NCBI GenBank assembly: GCA_045651985.1
Contig: JAZRTK010000024.1
Location: 54,433 to 118,432 of the forward strand
Source of the DNA: SIG710 sp045651985
Lineage (GTDB): Bacteria > Bacillota > Clostridia > Oscillospirales > CAG-272
DNA: 64,000 nucleotides
Reading direction: 5' to 3'
The position numbers and the translations under genes were made by a program. Every line of letters starts with the position of its first letter. Position 1 is the stretch's first letter. Positions 6,962-16,836 of the stretch are shown piece after piece. The notes under the pieces are model-generated. The model made no database searches, had not been told where the DNA came from, and was given only the letters and a program-made list of their open reading frames with translations.

Positions 6962-9496
6962 ATGAAGAAATTTTTGATAGTTGACGGAAACAGTATTCTG
7001 AACCGCGCATATTACGGTGTAAGAATACTTACAAACAAGGACGGGTTGCCGACCAATGCCATTTACGGTATGGTAACGATGCTTTCAAAGCAGATAGAAG
7101 CGGTCAAGCCCGACTACATGGCCGTTGCCTTTGACCTGAAAGCACCTACGTTCCGTCATAATATGTATGCAGATTACAAAGCGGGAAGAAAGCCTATGCC
7201 CGAAGAGCTTAAAGTGCAATTCCCTTATGCAAAGGACGTTTGCCGCGCTCTTGGTTTTACGGTCGTTGAAAAAGAGGGATATGAAGCTGATGATATTCTC
7301 GGCACGCTGGCGCAAGCGGCGTCGGAACGAGGCGACAACGCATACGTTCTCACAGGTGACAAGGACTCTCTCCAGCTCATAAGCGAGGACAGCAAAATAA
7401 CCGTTCTTCTTGCGGGAAACTTTGAAACCACCCATTACGACAGCGCAAAATTCCGAGAAAAATACGGAATTCCCCCTTCCCTGTTCGTTGACGTAAAGGC
7501 GCTTATGGGAGACCCTTCCGACAATATCCCCGGCGTTCCCGGAATCGGAGAGAAAACGGCACTTAAGCTTATCGCAGAGTATTCTACTATCGAGCTCTTG
7601 TACGAAAATCTTCCTCAGGCGCAGCTTACCCCCTCCGTCAGGGCAAAGCTCGAAGCCGGACGCAAAAGCGCCTTGATGTCAAAGGAGCTTGCCACGATCT
7701 GCCGCACCGCGCCGATCGAAACCGATGCGAAAGTCTACCAAAGTGTTACGGCCGATAAAAAAGCCTTGCTCCGAATGTTCAAAGAATTTGAATTTTCTTC
7801 GCTTATTAAAAAAATGGGACTCGACAGCCCAGAAAATGAAAGCACTGAATGTGAAATCTCGTTCCCAGAGGCAATAGAAACAGATTCGGATACGATCATA
7901 AACCTGCTTTCCGAAGATGACGAGGTGTCCGTCTGGCCGGACGACAACTCCCTTTATGTTTATATCAAAAATTCCCTATATTTTTGCAACAATATCAAAA
8001 AAGTTTTTGAGGCGTTTGCTTGCAAAGGAACAAAGGTCATTTGCTTTGACTGCAAGGAGATATACAAAAAATTATCCGCTCTCGGCGTCGATTTCCGCAA
8101 GTGTTATTTTGATATCATGCTGGGCGAGTACGTGCTCAATGCCGCTTCCGCGTTTACTCTTGACAAGCTCTCCCTTGAATACGAGGGTATCTCAAGAGAG
8201 ATTTCCAACGAGCACAAGGCTTTCGTAATTTACAATATTTACAAACAGGAAAAGAAAAAATTAGACGAGCTGGGCTTTGGAAAGCTCATGTTCGAAATAG
8301 AAATGCCCTTGGCGGCCGTTTTAGCCGATATGGAGCTGGCAGGATTTAAGGTTGATATTGATGGGCTCGGCAAATTCGGCGAAAATCTTGATGTCGTTGC
8401 CAATCAGTTGAAGGAACGAATCTTCTTTGCGGCGGGGTGCGAGTTTAATCTGAACTCTCCAAAGCAGTTGGGTGAGGTGCTTTTTGAAAAGCTCGGACTT
8501 CCCGCGGAAAAGAAGACACAAAAGGGGTATTCAACAAGCGCAGAGGTTCTTGAAAAGCTCCGCCCTTTTCATCCTGTGATCGACGACATTCTGGAATACC
8601 GCAAGGTGACGAAGCTGAAAAGCACCTACGTTGAAGGCTTGACAAAAGTCGCCGACGAAAATGGGCGGGTTCATTCCAGCTTTAATCAGACGGGCACGGC
8701 AACGGGCAGACTTTCATCAAGCGAACCAAATCTGCAGAATATTCCGATACGCACCGAGCTTGGCCGAGAAATGCGCCGTTTCTTCGTTCCTCGCGCAAAG
8801 GATTACGTTCTCATTGATGCCGATTATTCACAGATAGAGCTTCGCCTTTTGGCTGCAATTTCGGGCGACGAAGCGATGATATCCGCGTTCAAATCGGGAT
8901 ACGATATTCACACAGCAACAGCCGCCACAGTTTTCGGGGTTGCGGAAAAGGACGTGGATATTGAGTTGAGAAAGCGCGCAAAAGCCGTAAACTTCGGCAT
9001 AGTTTACGGTATCGGCGACTTTTCTCTGTCACAGGACCTTGGAATTTCAAGAGCGGCAGCAAAGAAGTATATAGAAAGCTATCTCGCGGCATACCCCTTG
9101 GTCGATGCCTATCTTAAAGGAATTATCACGTCCGCGTACGAAAACGGATTTGTAACGACTCTTTTCGGCAGACGGCGTTATATTCCCGAGCTTGCGGGAC
9201 AGAATAAAGTCTTAAAGAAATTCGGCGAAAGAGTCGCTATGAACAGCCCCATTCAAGGCTCGGCAGCGGACATTATCAAGATAGCCATGATAACGGTCGC
9301 ACAAAAGCTCTGTGAAAGCGGAATTGATGCCCGACTTATCTTACAGGTACACGACGAGCTTATTCTCGAAGCACATGTCGATTGTGCAGACAGCGCGGCT
9401 GAAATTCTCAGCGACTGCATGGAAAACGCCGTTTCTTTGGCTGTACCGCTTTCTGCTGAATCATGTATTGGCAAAAACTGGTATGAGTGTAAATAA
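6962..9496 (+). CDS. polA: DNA polymerase I
   Basis: 844 residues from ATG 6962, which follows GTGGAG; the longer open frame upstream runs through the previous gene's stop and a hairpin. PolI removes primers and fills gaps. The N-terminal 5'-nuclease domain starts FLIVDGNSILNRAYYG, and the C-terminal polymerase domain has motif A DADYSQIELR (near 618), motif B KAVNFGIVYG (near 676) and motif C VHDELILE (near 796). The middle domain keeps the length of the 3'-5' exonuclease fold but lacks the DxE and other acidic residues, so proofreading is lost, as in Bacillus and Geobacillus PolI. A strong terminator separates it from the convergent dnaE. Confidence 0.97.
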   Translation: MKKFLIVDGNSILNRAYYGVRILTNKDGLPTNAIYGMVTMLSKQIEAVKPDYMAVAFDLKAPTFRHNMYADYKAGRKPMPEELKVQFPYAKDVCRALGFTVVEKEGYEADDILGTLAQAASERGDNAYVLTGDKDSLQLISEDSKITVLLAGNFETTHYDSAKFREKYGIPPSLFVDVKALMGDPSDNIPGVPGIGEKTALKLIAEYSTIELLYENLPQAQLTPSVRAKLEAGRKSALMSKELATICRTAPIETDAKVYQSVTADKKALLRMFKEFEFSSLIKKMGLDSPENESTECEISFPEAIETDSDTIINLLSEDDEVSVWPDDNSLYVYIKNSLYFCNNIKKVFEAFACKGTKVICFDCKEIYKKLSALGVDFRKCYFDIMLGEYVLNAASAFTLDKLSLEYEGISREISNEHKAFVIYNIYKQEKKKLDELGFGKLMFEIEMPLAAVLADMELAGFKVDIDGLGKFGENLDVVANQLKERIFFAAGCEFNLNSPKQLGEVLFEKLGLPAEKKTQKGYSTSAEVLEKLRPFHPVIDDILEYRKVTKLKSTYVEGLTKVADENGRVHSSFNQTGTATGRLSSSEPNLQNIPIRTELGREMRRFFVPRAKDYVLIDADYSQIELRLLAAISGDEAMISAFKSGYDIHTATAATVFGVAEKDVDIELRKRAKAVNFGIVYGIGDFSLSQDLGISRAAAKKYIESYLAAYPLVDAYLKGIITSAYENGFVTTLFGRRRYIPELAGQNKVLKKFGERVAMNSPIQGSAADIIKIAMITVAQKLCESGIDARLILQVHDELILEAHVDCADSAAEILSDCMENAVSLAVPLSAESCIGKNWYECK

Positions 9497-9535
9497 AATT
9501 AACGGAGGATTTACAAAATCCTCCGTTTTTGTTAT
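9491..9535. terminator. Bidirectional terminator between polA and dnaE
   Basis: Perfect 12-bp stem AACGGAGGATTT (9501-9512) / AAATCCTCCGTT (9516-9527) with a three-base loop, T run on the plus side and A/T-rich flank on the other, shared by the two convergent genes. Confidence 0.92.
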
Positions 9536-12500
9536 TTATATACGGCGTTTTCTTCACCGACGATGCGTTTTATGCGTGTCATGACAAAATCGCTCAGTTC
9601 AATTCCCGCAGAACAGGAAACATACTTTTTTGAGGAGCTGTCGAAGAAGACAACGGGAACGCTTCCACCGAAAATTTCGATCAGATTCATCACCTTTCGG
9701 AATGATTCGGTTTCCATATCGGGAACTTTTACATAAATCTTCTTCGGTTTGATTTCTTTTTTGGTCATTTGCCGTGTTTGCGATGTTTCCGTAGGTTTTA
9801 CGTCGTCAGGAACAAAGTTCTTATCATCTTTAAGCTCAAACGCCGTGTTCAAGAGTATCTTGGGATCACCGTCCTCACGTTCGGAGACCGTTCCCTCAAT
9901 ACACAAAGCCATATCGGGCAGTATCAGATCTGAGTATGCGGCAAATTTGCCTGAAAACGCGATACACTCGATCTCGGCAAATCTGTCCTCGAACATAAAA
10001 AATGCCATCTGCTCGCCGTTTTTGGTTTGCTTTTTTGTTATTCGTCCAACAACTCCGCAAAGAATTACACGTTTTCCGTCAAGAGATGGCTTTTCATCAC
10101 CGTCTTCTGTTGGAATTATTTCCGAAATGGGCTTGGGAGCGAGAAGATCAACGTGCTTTGAATAATCGTCAAGCAGATGCCCCGAGAAATACATTCCCGA
10201 ACACTCTTTTTCAAGCATGAGCTTTTCGCGCATGGAAAGATCGGGCAGATCGGGGTACTCAAAGGGCACGTCCGCATCGGGGGACGCAGAGATCGAGAAC
10301 ATATCAAGCTGGCCGTCTAAATTTCGGCGGTTTTTGTCCTGTATTTTCTCATAAACTGCCTCGTAAGATGCAAGAAGACGGCTTCTGTAAGTGCCCAGAT
10401 TATCAAAGCATCCCGCTTTGATCAAAGCTTCCAGAGCACGCTTGTTCATATCCCCGCCGACAGTCCTTGAAACGAAGTCCTCAAAAGAGCGGAAAGCCCC
10501 ATGGCCTCGTTCCTTTATAATGCCGTCTACAAGCGTCCTGCCCACGTTTTTAAGGGCAAGAAGACCGAATCTGATATCCCGCTCACCCGATGCTGAAAAA
10601 TACATCTCACTCTCGTTTATATCGGGCGGAAGCACCGAAACTCCGAATTTAGAGCACTCGTTTATATATTCAGCCACTTTCGTCTGATTACCAAGCACCG
10701 AGGTGAGAAGCGCGGAAAGATACTGACGGGGATAATGGGCCTTTAGGTACGCCGTGCGGTAGGAAATGATTCCGTATGCGGCGGCGTGGCTCTTGTTAAA
10801 CGCGTAGTTTGCAAAATCCGTCATATCCTCAAAGAGCTCGTCCGCCGTCTGGCGGTCTATGCCGTTCTTTTCTGCCCCCTCAATAAATCCGTCACGCTCT
10901 GCCATAAGCACGGCGGCTTTTTTCTTCGACATGGCACGGCGCACAACGTCAGCGTGACCAAATGTAAAGCCCGCAACGGTTCTGAAAATGCTCATGACCT
11001 GCTCCTGGTAGACCACGCAACCGTAGGTAGGCTTCAGAATTGGCTCAAGGCAAGGCAACTTATATTCAATAGTTTTTGGGTTGTGCCGTCCTTTGATGTA
11101 GCGTGGGATTGAGTCCATGGGACCAGGGCGGTAAAGCGCGACAACGGCAATTATATCGTCAAGATTTTCGGGCTGAAGTTCGCGCAGAACGTTCCTCATA
11201 CCCGTGCTTTCAAGCTGGAAGATTCCCAGAGTATTTCCTTTTGAAATAAGCGAAAAAGTCTCGGCGTCGTCCATGGGAACCTTATTTATATTGAAATCGG
11301 GGGCGATACGTCGAATATCCTTTTGCGCGTCGTCCATTATGGTCAGATAGCGAAGCGCAAGGAAATCAAATTTAAGCAGGCCCAGCTTTTCGATCGTTCC
11401 CATATCGTACTGGGTGACGATAACCCCGTTACTGCGAGCCATGGGAACGTAGGAGAAAATAGGCTTGTCCGTAATAACTATTCCCGCGGCATGGATAGAC
11501 ACGTTTCTCGGCATCCCCTCAACGCGTAAAGCCATGTCAATAAGCTCTTTGATCTTTGAAGAATTGTCGCAAAGAGCTTTGATTTCCGGAATTTTTATTG
11601 ATTTTTCAAGAGTAATGTTAAGCTCTTGCGGGATAAGCTTTGCCACCGCATCAACGTCGCCGTAAGGCATGCCAAGCGCACGTCCGACGTCGCGTATTGC
11701 AGCGCGTGCGGCAAGGGTTCCGAAGGTGATGATCTGTGACACGTAATCGCTTCCGTATTTTTCGGTCACGTACCTTATGACCTCGTCGCGGCGGTTGTAG
11801 CAGAAGTCGATATCAATATCAGGCATGGTTACTCGCTCCGGGTTAAGGAAACGTTCAAAAAGCAGGTCGTATTTAATTGAATCGACCTCGGTGATGCCGA
11901 TAAGATACGCCACAAGGCTTCCCGCACCTGAGCCACGTCCTGGACCTACGGGAATGTCACGGCTTTTTGCAAAGTTTACGTAGTCCGCAACGATCAAAAA
12001 ATAGTCGCTGTAGCCCATTTTTTCAATGGTGTCAAGCTCGTAATTCATGCGATCGACATATTCGCGCTCATTGTGCTCGTCCGTGTATTTTATAAGCCCG
12101 TTTTCGGTTTTTCTGCAAAGTCCGTCAAGCGCCATACGGCGCAGATAGTCGGCGGCAGAAGTACCGTCGGGGACTTTAAATTCGGGCAAAAATTGGCTTT
12201 CAAAATCAAAGTTAAAATTGCACATTTCGGCAATTTTAACCGTATTTTCAAGTGCTCTCGGATACTCACTTTCGGGGAACAGCATACGCATTTCGTTTGC
12301 GTCCTTGAAATACAGCTCTCCCGTGGCAAAGCTCTCGTATTTTTTCTCGCCCACGACCGTTCCGGTCTGTATACACATCAGAACCTCCTGAACCTTTGCA
12401 TCTGCTCGGCGGAGGTAGTGCGCATCATTTGTGGCAACCAATTCAAGATCAGCTTCGCGGGCTATTTTTGTGAGCTGAGGAAGTATCTGCTTCTGCTCGG

Positions 12501-13044
12501 CAATACCGTGGTTCTGCACCTCAATATAGAAGTTTTCGCGACCGAAAATGCTCTTCATTTCCAGAGCGTATTCAAGTGCGCCGTCGTATCTTCCTCCAAG
12601 GAGAAGAACGGGGATCTTACCCGCAAGACAGGCAGAAAGAGCGATAAGTCCTTCGCTGTGTGCACGTAAAAGTTCCATATCGATGCGAGGCTTTGAGAAA
12701 AAGCCCTCGGTGTAACCCATGGAAACCAAGTAAATGAGGTTTTTGTAGCCCGTCTCATTCTTGCAAAGAAGAACCAGATGGTTGTAGTTCTTTTCCGACT
12801 CGGCGCTGGACTTTTCAAATCGGGAATTGGGTGCAACGTAGACCTCGCAGCCGATAATTGGTTTTATACCAGCCTTTTTGCATTCAAGATAAAAGGAGAC
12901 CGCACCGAACATCACTCCGTGGTCGGTTATCGCCACGGCGCTCTGACCGCATTCTGCCGCCCTTGCGGGTATCTCGCTTATACGGCAAGCGCCGTCAAGC
13001 AGGCTGTATTCGCTGTGCAGGTGCAGATGAACGAAATCTCCCAT
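9532..13044 (-). CDS. dnaE: DNA polymerase III subunit alpha, DnaE type
   Basis: 1170 residues. N-terminal PHP domain (HLHLHSEYSLLDG at 6-18, AITDHG at 38-43), polymerase domain with the catalytic PDIDIDF at 408-414 and GPGRGSGAGS before it, a clamp-binding QLDMF at 912-916, then an OB-fold (VILCGVVGRITKKQ). In Firmicutes with both enzymes, DnaE extends RNA primers before PolC takes over; polC is 13.6 kb away here. The start is ATG 13044, 4 bases after the whiA stop, so it is the last gene of the yjjG-murB-whiA-dnaE unit. Confidence 0.97.
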   Translation of the reverse strand: MGDFVHLHLHSEYSLLDGACRISEIPARAAECGQSAVAITDHGVMFGAVSFYLECKKAGIKPIIGCEVYVAPNSRFEKSSAESEKNYNHLVLLCKNETGYKNLIYLVSMGYTEGFFSKPRIDMELLRAHSEGLIALSACLAGKIPVLLLGGRYDGALEYALEMKSIFGRENFYIEVQNHGIAEQKQILPQLTKIAREADLELVATNDAHYLRRADAKVQEVLMCIQTGTVVGEKKYESFATGELYFKDANEMRMLFPESEYPRALENTVKIAEMCNFNFDFESQFLPEFKVPDGTSAADYLRRMALDGLCRKTENGLIKYTDEHNEREYVDRMNYELDTIEKMGYSDYFLIVADYVNFAKSRDIPVGPGRGSGAGSLVAYLIGITEVDSIKYDLLFERFLNPERVTMPDIDIDFCYNRRDEVIRYVTEKYGSDYVSQIITFGTLAARAAIRDVGRALGMPYGDVDAVAKLIPQELNITLEKSIKIPEIKALCDNSSKIKELIDMALRVEGMPRNVSIHAAGIVITDKPIFSYVPMARSNGVIVTQYDMGTIEKLGLLKFDFLALRYLTIMDDAQKDIRRIAPDFNINKVPMDDAETFSLISKGNTLGIFQLESTGMRNVLRELQPENLDDIIAVVALYRPGPMDSIPRYIKGRHNPKTIEYKLPCLEPILKPTYGCVVYQEQVMSIFRTVAGFTFGHADVVRRAMSKKKAAVLMAERDGFIEGAEKNGIDRQTADELFEDMTDFANYAFNKSHAAAYGIISYRTAYLKAHYPRQYLSALLTSVLGNQTKVAEYINECSKFGVSVLPPDINESEMYFSASGERDIRFGLLALKNVGRTLVDGIIKERGHGAFRSFEDFVSRTVGGDMNKRALEALIKAGCFDNLGTYRSRLLASYEAVYEKIQDKNRRNLDGQLDMFSISASPDADVPFEYPDLPDLSMREKLMLEKECSGMYFSGHLLDDYSKHVDLLAPKPISEIIPTEDGDEKPSLDGKRVILCGVVGRITKKQTKNGEQMAFFMFEDRFAEIECIAFSGKFAAYSDLILPDMALCIEGTVSEREDGDPKILLNTAFELKDDKNFVPDDVKPTETSQTRQMTKKEIKPKKIYVKVPDMETESFRKVMNLIEIFGGSVPVVFFDSSSKKYVSCSAGIELSDFVMTRIKRIVGEENAVYK

Positions 13045-13048
13045 TATC

Positions 13049-13948
13049 TCACTTCCCTTCTATTTTTCTTGCTATTTCCTTTAGTTTTTGTATTCTGTGA
13101 TTCAGCCCCGATTTAGACAGCGTTGGATTGAAAAGACTGCACATCTCACAAAGAGACGCTTCGGGGTTTTCAACTCTTATTTTTGCTGTCTGACGAAGTT
13201 CGTCGGGCAAAGCTTCAAGAAGACCCGCACGCTCGATTTTTTCTATATCGGAAATAAGCTCTTGCGCGGCGGCAACGGCTCTTGAAAGGTTGCTTGTCTC
13301 GCAATTTGCACGGCGGTTTATGTCGTTTTTAAGTTCTCGCATAAGCTTGTCGTTCATGCACTCAAAGGTAAACGACGCCGCGCCCATAAGACCGATAACA
13401 TCTTCGATATTTTCGCTCTTTTTGAAATAAAGCCCTATTCCATTACGTCTGTTTGCCGTTTTGGGCTGATACTTCATAGAAGACATAAATGTATAGAATT
13501 TTTTTGCGGTTTGCGCGTCTTTTACAGTAAATTCCAGGTGATAAGAAACCTTGGGATCGCTTACACTTGCAGAGGAGATAAATGCACCGCGCAGGTAAAA
13601 ATTCTTGCAGTTATCGCATCTAAAACCCACGATATCCTTTAACTGATCGGCGGAATCCGAGCGGATGATACCAAGCTTTTCGGCTACGGAGCGCGATGTA
13701 AAGGATATGGAATAAAGCTCTCGCCCGAATCTGATGCTTTTTGTTATTTCAATATTTTTTGCGCCCTGCTGACGTGCTGTTTCGGTAAACATATTGGCAG
13801 TTTCGCCGTGAGAAAGCGTAAGAGAAACCTGCTCGTTTTCAACGGTTGCCGAAAGCAAAAGTCCAAAGAAAAAAGCCTTTTTACAGCAGGTGGCGCTCTT
13901 TGAGCTTATTTGAAGAAGCTCGGTTTTAAGATCGTCCGAAAATGACAT
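13049..13948 (-). CDS. whiA: DNA-binding protein WhiA
   Basis: 299 residues. WhiA combines a LAGLIDADG-homing-endonuclease-like fold (N-terminal two thirds) with a C-terminal helix-turn-helix (NPTLSKSGLNHRIQKLKEIA). It regulates sporulation in Streptomyces and affects division and chromosome segregation in Bacillus. The ATG directly abuts the murB stop with no intergenic base. In most Firmicutes rapZ and yvcK lie between murB and whiA; both are absent here. Confidence 0.94.
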   Translation of the reverse strand: MSFSDDLKTELLQISSKSATCCKKAFFFGLLLSATVENEQVSLTLSHGETANMFTETARQQGAKNIEITKSIRFGRELYSISFTSRSVAEKLGIIRSDSADQLKDIVGFRCDNCKNFYLRGAFISSASVSDPKVSYHLEFTVKDAQTAKKFYTFMSSMKYQPKTANRRNGIGLYFKKSENIEDVIGLMGAASFTFECMNDKLMRELKNDINRRANCETSNLSRAVAAAQELISDIEKIERAGLLEALPDELRQTAKIRVENPEASLCEMCSLFNPTLSKSGLNHRIQKLKEIARKIEGK

Positions 13949-14860
13949 TTACCTGTCCCCCACAAGCTTCACTTCACATTCAAGCATGATGCCGAAGCGG
14001 TCAAAAACGGTCTTTTTTATATGCTTGATAAGCGTTATAACGTCCTCTGAAGTCGCACCGCCGCGGTTGATTATAAATCCCGCGTGCTTTTCGGAGACCT
14101 GTGCCCCTCCGACAGAAAATCCCTTGAGATCGCAGTCCTCGATAAGTTTGCCCGCAAAATGTCCCTCAGGACGCTTGAAAACACTTCCCGCGCTTGGAAA
14201 TTCAAGGGGCTGTTTGTCTTGACGGCGCCCCATGTAATCGCTCATTCTTGCCTGGATTTCATCAGGATCGTCGGGGTGAAGCTCAAAAGAAGAGCTTAAG
14301 ACAACGTATTCGGGGTGGTCGGTAAAGACGGTGTGGCGGTAGCCGAAATCTTGCTGTTCTGAAGTCAAAGAAAAGACTTTATCAAGAGCAATATCATAAC
14401 ATTTTGTCTCGAACACCACATCCGACATTTGACCGCCGTAAGCACCCGCATTCATAGAAACACAGCCCCCCACCGTTCCGGGTATACCGTAGGCAAATTC
14501 AAGCCCCGAAAGTCCGTTTTTTCGTGCCTCCGTGGCAACACGAATGACAGACGCGCCGCATAACGCGGTAATTTTATTACCGTCAGTCAAAATATCCTTC
14601 ATGGCGCAGGTAGATATGACGACACCGTCAAATCCTCGGTCGGAAAACAGGATATTGCTGCCGTTTCCGATGATGATATAGGGTTCTCCCGCTGTTTTTT
14701 GGGCACGCAGAACTGCAATAAGCTGTTCATCGGTCTCAGGTAGCACAAAATAGCGCGCCGCACCGCCTATTTTAAAGGTTGAATGAAGCGACAGAGGTTC
14801 GTTTTCCCTTATTTTAACTTCGCGTGAAAGCTCGGCGAGAGCCGACTTGAAATCAGTCAT
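13949..14860 (-). CDS. murB: UDP-N-acetylenolpyruvoylglucosamine reductase
   Basis: 303 residues. MurB reduces UDP-GlcNAc-enolpyruvate to UDP-MurNAc with NADPH and FAD, the second committed step of peptidoglycan synthesis. The FAD domain is seen in HSTFKIGGAARYF and the IIGNGSNILFSD loop, and the catalytic region in SAGSVFKRPEG, GFSVGGAQVSEKHAGFIIN. ATG 14860 has GGAG 9 bases upstream; a TTG at 14890 would overlap the upstream phosphatase by 26 bp and has no good site. Type I-like C-terminus without the extra loop of the E. coli enzyme. Confidence 0.95.
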   Translation of the reverse strand: MTDFKSALAELSREVKIRENEPLSLHSTFKIGGAARYFVLPETDEQLIAVLRAQKTAGEPYIIIGNGSNILFSDRGFDGVVISTCAMKDILTDGNKITALCGASVIRVATEARKNGLSGLEFAYGIPGTVGGCVSMNAGAYGGQMSDVVFETKCYDIALDKVFSLTSEQQDFGYRHTVFTDHPEYVVLSSSFELHPDDPDEIQARMSDYMGRRQDKQPLEFPSAGSVFKRPEGHFAGKLIEDCDLKGFSVGGAQVSEKHAGFIINRGGATSEDVITLIKHIKKTVFDRFGIMLECEVKLVGDR

Positions 14861-14864
14861 CAAA

Positions 14865-15548
14865 TTATTCTCCGCAAATGATTTTTTCAATCTCCGAAAG
14901 GTCGGAGACCGTGTATTTTATAGGAAGATCGCAGGGTTTCTTTGCAGGATTATACCAGCAGCAGTCGATTCCGTAACCGATGCCTCCTGCCATGTCCGAG
15001 GTCAGCGAATCACCGATAACGAGAGTTTTTTGAGGGTCAAAATCGGGAATTCCGCGCTCCACCGCTTCAAAAAACCTTCTGTCGGGCTTTTCGTAGCCTA
15101 TCTCGCCCGAAATAAATAGCTTATCAAAGAATTCGTTCAAGGGAGACGTGGCAAAACGGCTTTTCTGAACGTATTCAATGCCGTTTGTGATTATGTACAT
15201 CTTGGCTTTTCCGTAAAGTCTGCGGCACAAGTCAACAGCTCCCTCAATGGGATAATTCTGCAAAGCAAGATGGTCGGTATAGTTGAGGGAAAGTGCGTTG
15301 AAATCGGTTTCAAAGCCGTATTCCTCGCCAAACTTACGGAAGCGCTCAACCCTCAGCGAATCTTTATCTATCTCGCCTCGCTCAAGTGCCTTCCACATTC
15401 CGTCGTTTATCTTACTGTAAAGAGCTATTCCTTCATCGTCAACAGTTATTCCTATATTTTTCATGGCAATCCGAAGCGCCATTTCCTCACATTTGAGAAA
15501 ATCAAAAAGCGTTCCGTCAGCGTCAAAAAGAAGAATTTCGTATTTCAT
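14865..15548 (-). CDS. yjjG: HAD hydrolase, YjjG-like pyrimidine nucleotidase
   Basis: 227 residues. HAD motif I is DADGTLFDF near the N-terminus, motif II lies in YIITNG, motif III in GYEKPDRRFF and motif IV in VIGDSLTSDMAGG. The N-terminal cap and these sequences fit the YjjG group, which removes phosphate from (noncanonical) pyrimidine nucleotides; the substrate here is inferred. An upstream ATG at 15563 contains the GGAGAGG ribosome site itself, so ATG 15548 is chosen. First gene of the minus-strand unit. Confidence 0.82.
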   Translation of the reverse strand: MKYEILLFDADGTLFDFLKCEEMALRIAMKNIGITVDDEGIALYSKINDGMWKALERGEIDKDSLRVERFRKFGEEYGFETDFNALSLNYTDHLALQNYPIEGAVDLCRRLYGKAKMYIITNGIEYVQKSRFATSPLNEFFDKLFISGEIGYEKPDRRFFEAVERGIPDFDPQKTLVIGDSLTSDMAGGIGYGIDCCWYNPAKKPCDLPIKYTVSDLSEIEKIICGE

Positions 15549-15577
15549 GGTCCACCTCTCCATAGTACTTTAAGTTT

Positions 15578-15606
15578 ATTATAACACTAATTTCCCTATA
15601 TTTCAA
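15578..15606 (-). promoter_or_regulatory. Promoter of the yjjG-murB-whiA-dnaE unit
   Basis: On the minus strand TTGAAA (15606-15601), 17-bp spacer, TATAAT (15583-15578). Confidence 0.78.
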
Positions 15607-15626
15607 TATTAAATTTAAAATTGGAC

Positions 15627-15655
15627 TTGCAAATCCATTCTTTTTAATGTATAAT
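15627..15655 (+). promoter_or_regulatory. Promoter of the oxidoreductase-coaE unit
   Basis: TTGCAA (15627-15632), 17-bp spacer, TATAAT (15650-15655). Back to back with the minus-strand promoter 21 bp away, so expression of the two units may be coupled. Confidence 0.75.
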
Positions 15656-15687
15656 ATACTTTGTATATTTATGTCTCGGAGGCATCA

Positions 15688-16836
15688 ATGGAAAAGAAAA
15701 CATTTAAAATAGGTATGCTGGGTTTCGGCTCGATGGGCAGAACTCATACATTCGTTATAAAAAATTTTCCCTTTTTCTACCCCGATCTCGGTTTTGACGC
15801 AGAGGTCGCAGGAGTTTGCACCACGACTGTCGAAAAATCTCAGCGAGTCTGTGATAAATACGGTATAAAGATCGCAACAGTCAACGAGGACGACCTCATT
15901 TATTCCCCCGACATTGATATTATCGACATCTGCACGCCGAACATTTTTCATTTTGATACCATCATTAAAGCTCTTGACGCGGGAAAGCATATTTACTGCG
16001 AAAAACCCCTTTGCGTAACCTACGAGCAGGCAAAGATCGCCGCGGACAAGGCAAAAGAAAAAGGCATTACATGCGGAGTTGTGTTTCACAACCGCCACAT
16101 GGCACCCCTGACCCGCGCAAGACAGCTTGTGGACGAAGGCAGGCTCGGAAGAATTCTGTCATTCCATGCCGCTTACTATCACAGCAGTTGCGCCGATCCC
16201 GCCAAAAAAGCGGGCTGGAAGCAGAATAAGGATATCTGCGGCGGCGGTGTTCTTTTTGATCTTGGTTCCCACGTGCTTGACACGGTCACATATCTTTGCG
16301 GTGACATCGAGTCCGTCATGGGCATGGAGCAGATAGCTTACCCTAACCGTCTCGGCATGAACGGCGAGACCTGGCAGACCAACGCCGACGAGGCTTTTTA
16401 TATGCTCTGCAGGCTTCCCGATGGTGGCTGCGGCACGGTTATTGCAAGCAAGGTCCACACGGGAACGAACGACGATCTTACGATCGAGGTCTACGGAGAG
16501 CGCGGAGCACTGAAATATTCGCTCATGGATCCAAACTGGCTATATTTTTACGACAATACTACACCCGATGCACCTATCGGAGGTCGGCGCGGTTTTACAA
16601 GAATCGAGTGTGTGGGGAGATACGAAGCCCCAGGCGGCGTGTTCCCTTCCCCCAAAGCCCCCGCCGGCTGGTTACGCGCCCACAGCACAAGCTATATGAA
16701 GTTCTTGTCGGCAGTATTTAACGGAAAAAAATTCAGTCCCGATTTCGAGGACGGCGCAAAAGTACAGCGCATAATGGAAGCCGCCTACCGCTCCTCGGAG
16801 CTGGGAAGATTCGTTGACGTAGGAGACGTAAGATGA
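15688..16836 (+). CDS. Gfo/Idh/MocA family oxidoreductase
   Basis: 382 residues from ATG 15688 with CGGAGG 5 bases upstream. The N-terminal Rossmann domain shows GFGSMGRTH and the family motif CEKPLCVT at the lysine that contacts substrate; the C-terminal alpha/beta domain follows. Members oxidise or isomerise sugars and cyclitols with NAD(P). The substrate cannot be read from the sequence. It overlaps coaE by four bases (ATGA), so it is co-transcribed with an unrelated biosynthetic gene. Confidence 0.88.
   Translation: MEKKTFKIGMLGFGSMGRTHTFVIKNFPFFYPDLGFDAEVAGVCTTTVEKSQRVCDKYGIKIATVNEDDLIYSPDIDIIDICTPNIFHFDTIIKALDAGKHIYCEKPLCVTYEQAKIAADKAKEKGITCGVVFHNRHMAPLTRARQLVDEGRLGRILSFHAAYYHSSCADPAKKAGWKQNKDICGGGVLFDLGSHVLDTVTYLCGDIESVMGMEQIAYPNRLGMNGETWQTNADEAFYMLCRLPDGGCGTVIASKVHTGTNDDLTIEVYGERGALKYSLMDPNWLYFYDNTTPDAPIGGRRGFTRIECVGRYEAPGGVFPSPKAPAGWLRAHSTSYMKFLSAVFNGKKFSPDFEDGAKVQRIMEAAYRSSELGRFVDVGDVR

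Noticed and set aside
12073..12669. 198-codon plus-strand frame over dnaE
   Set aside because: Antisense shadow of dnaE.
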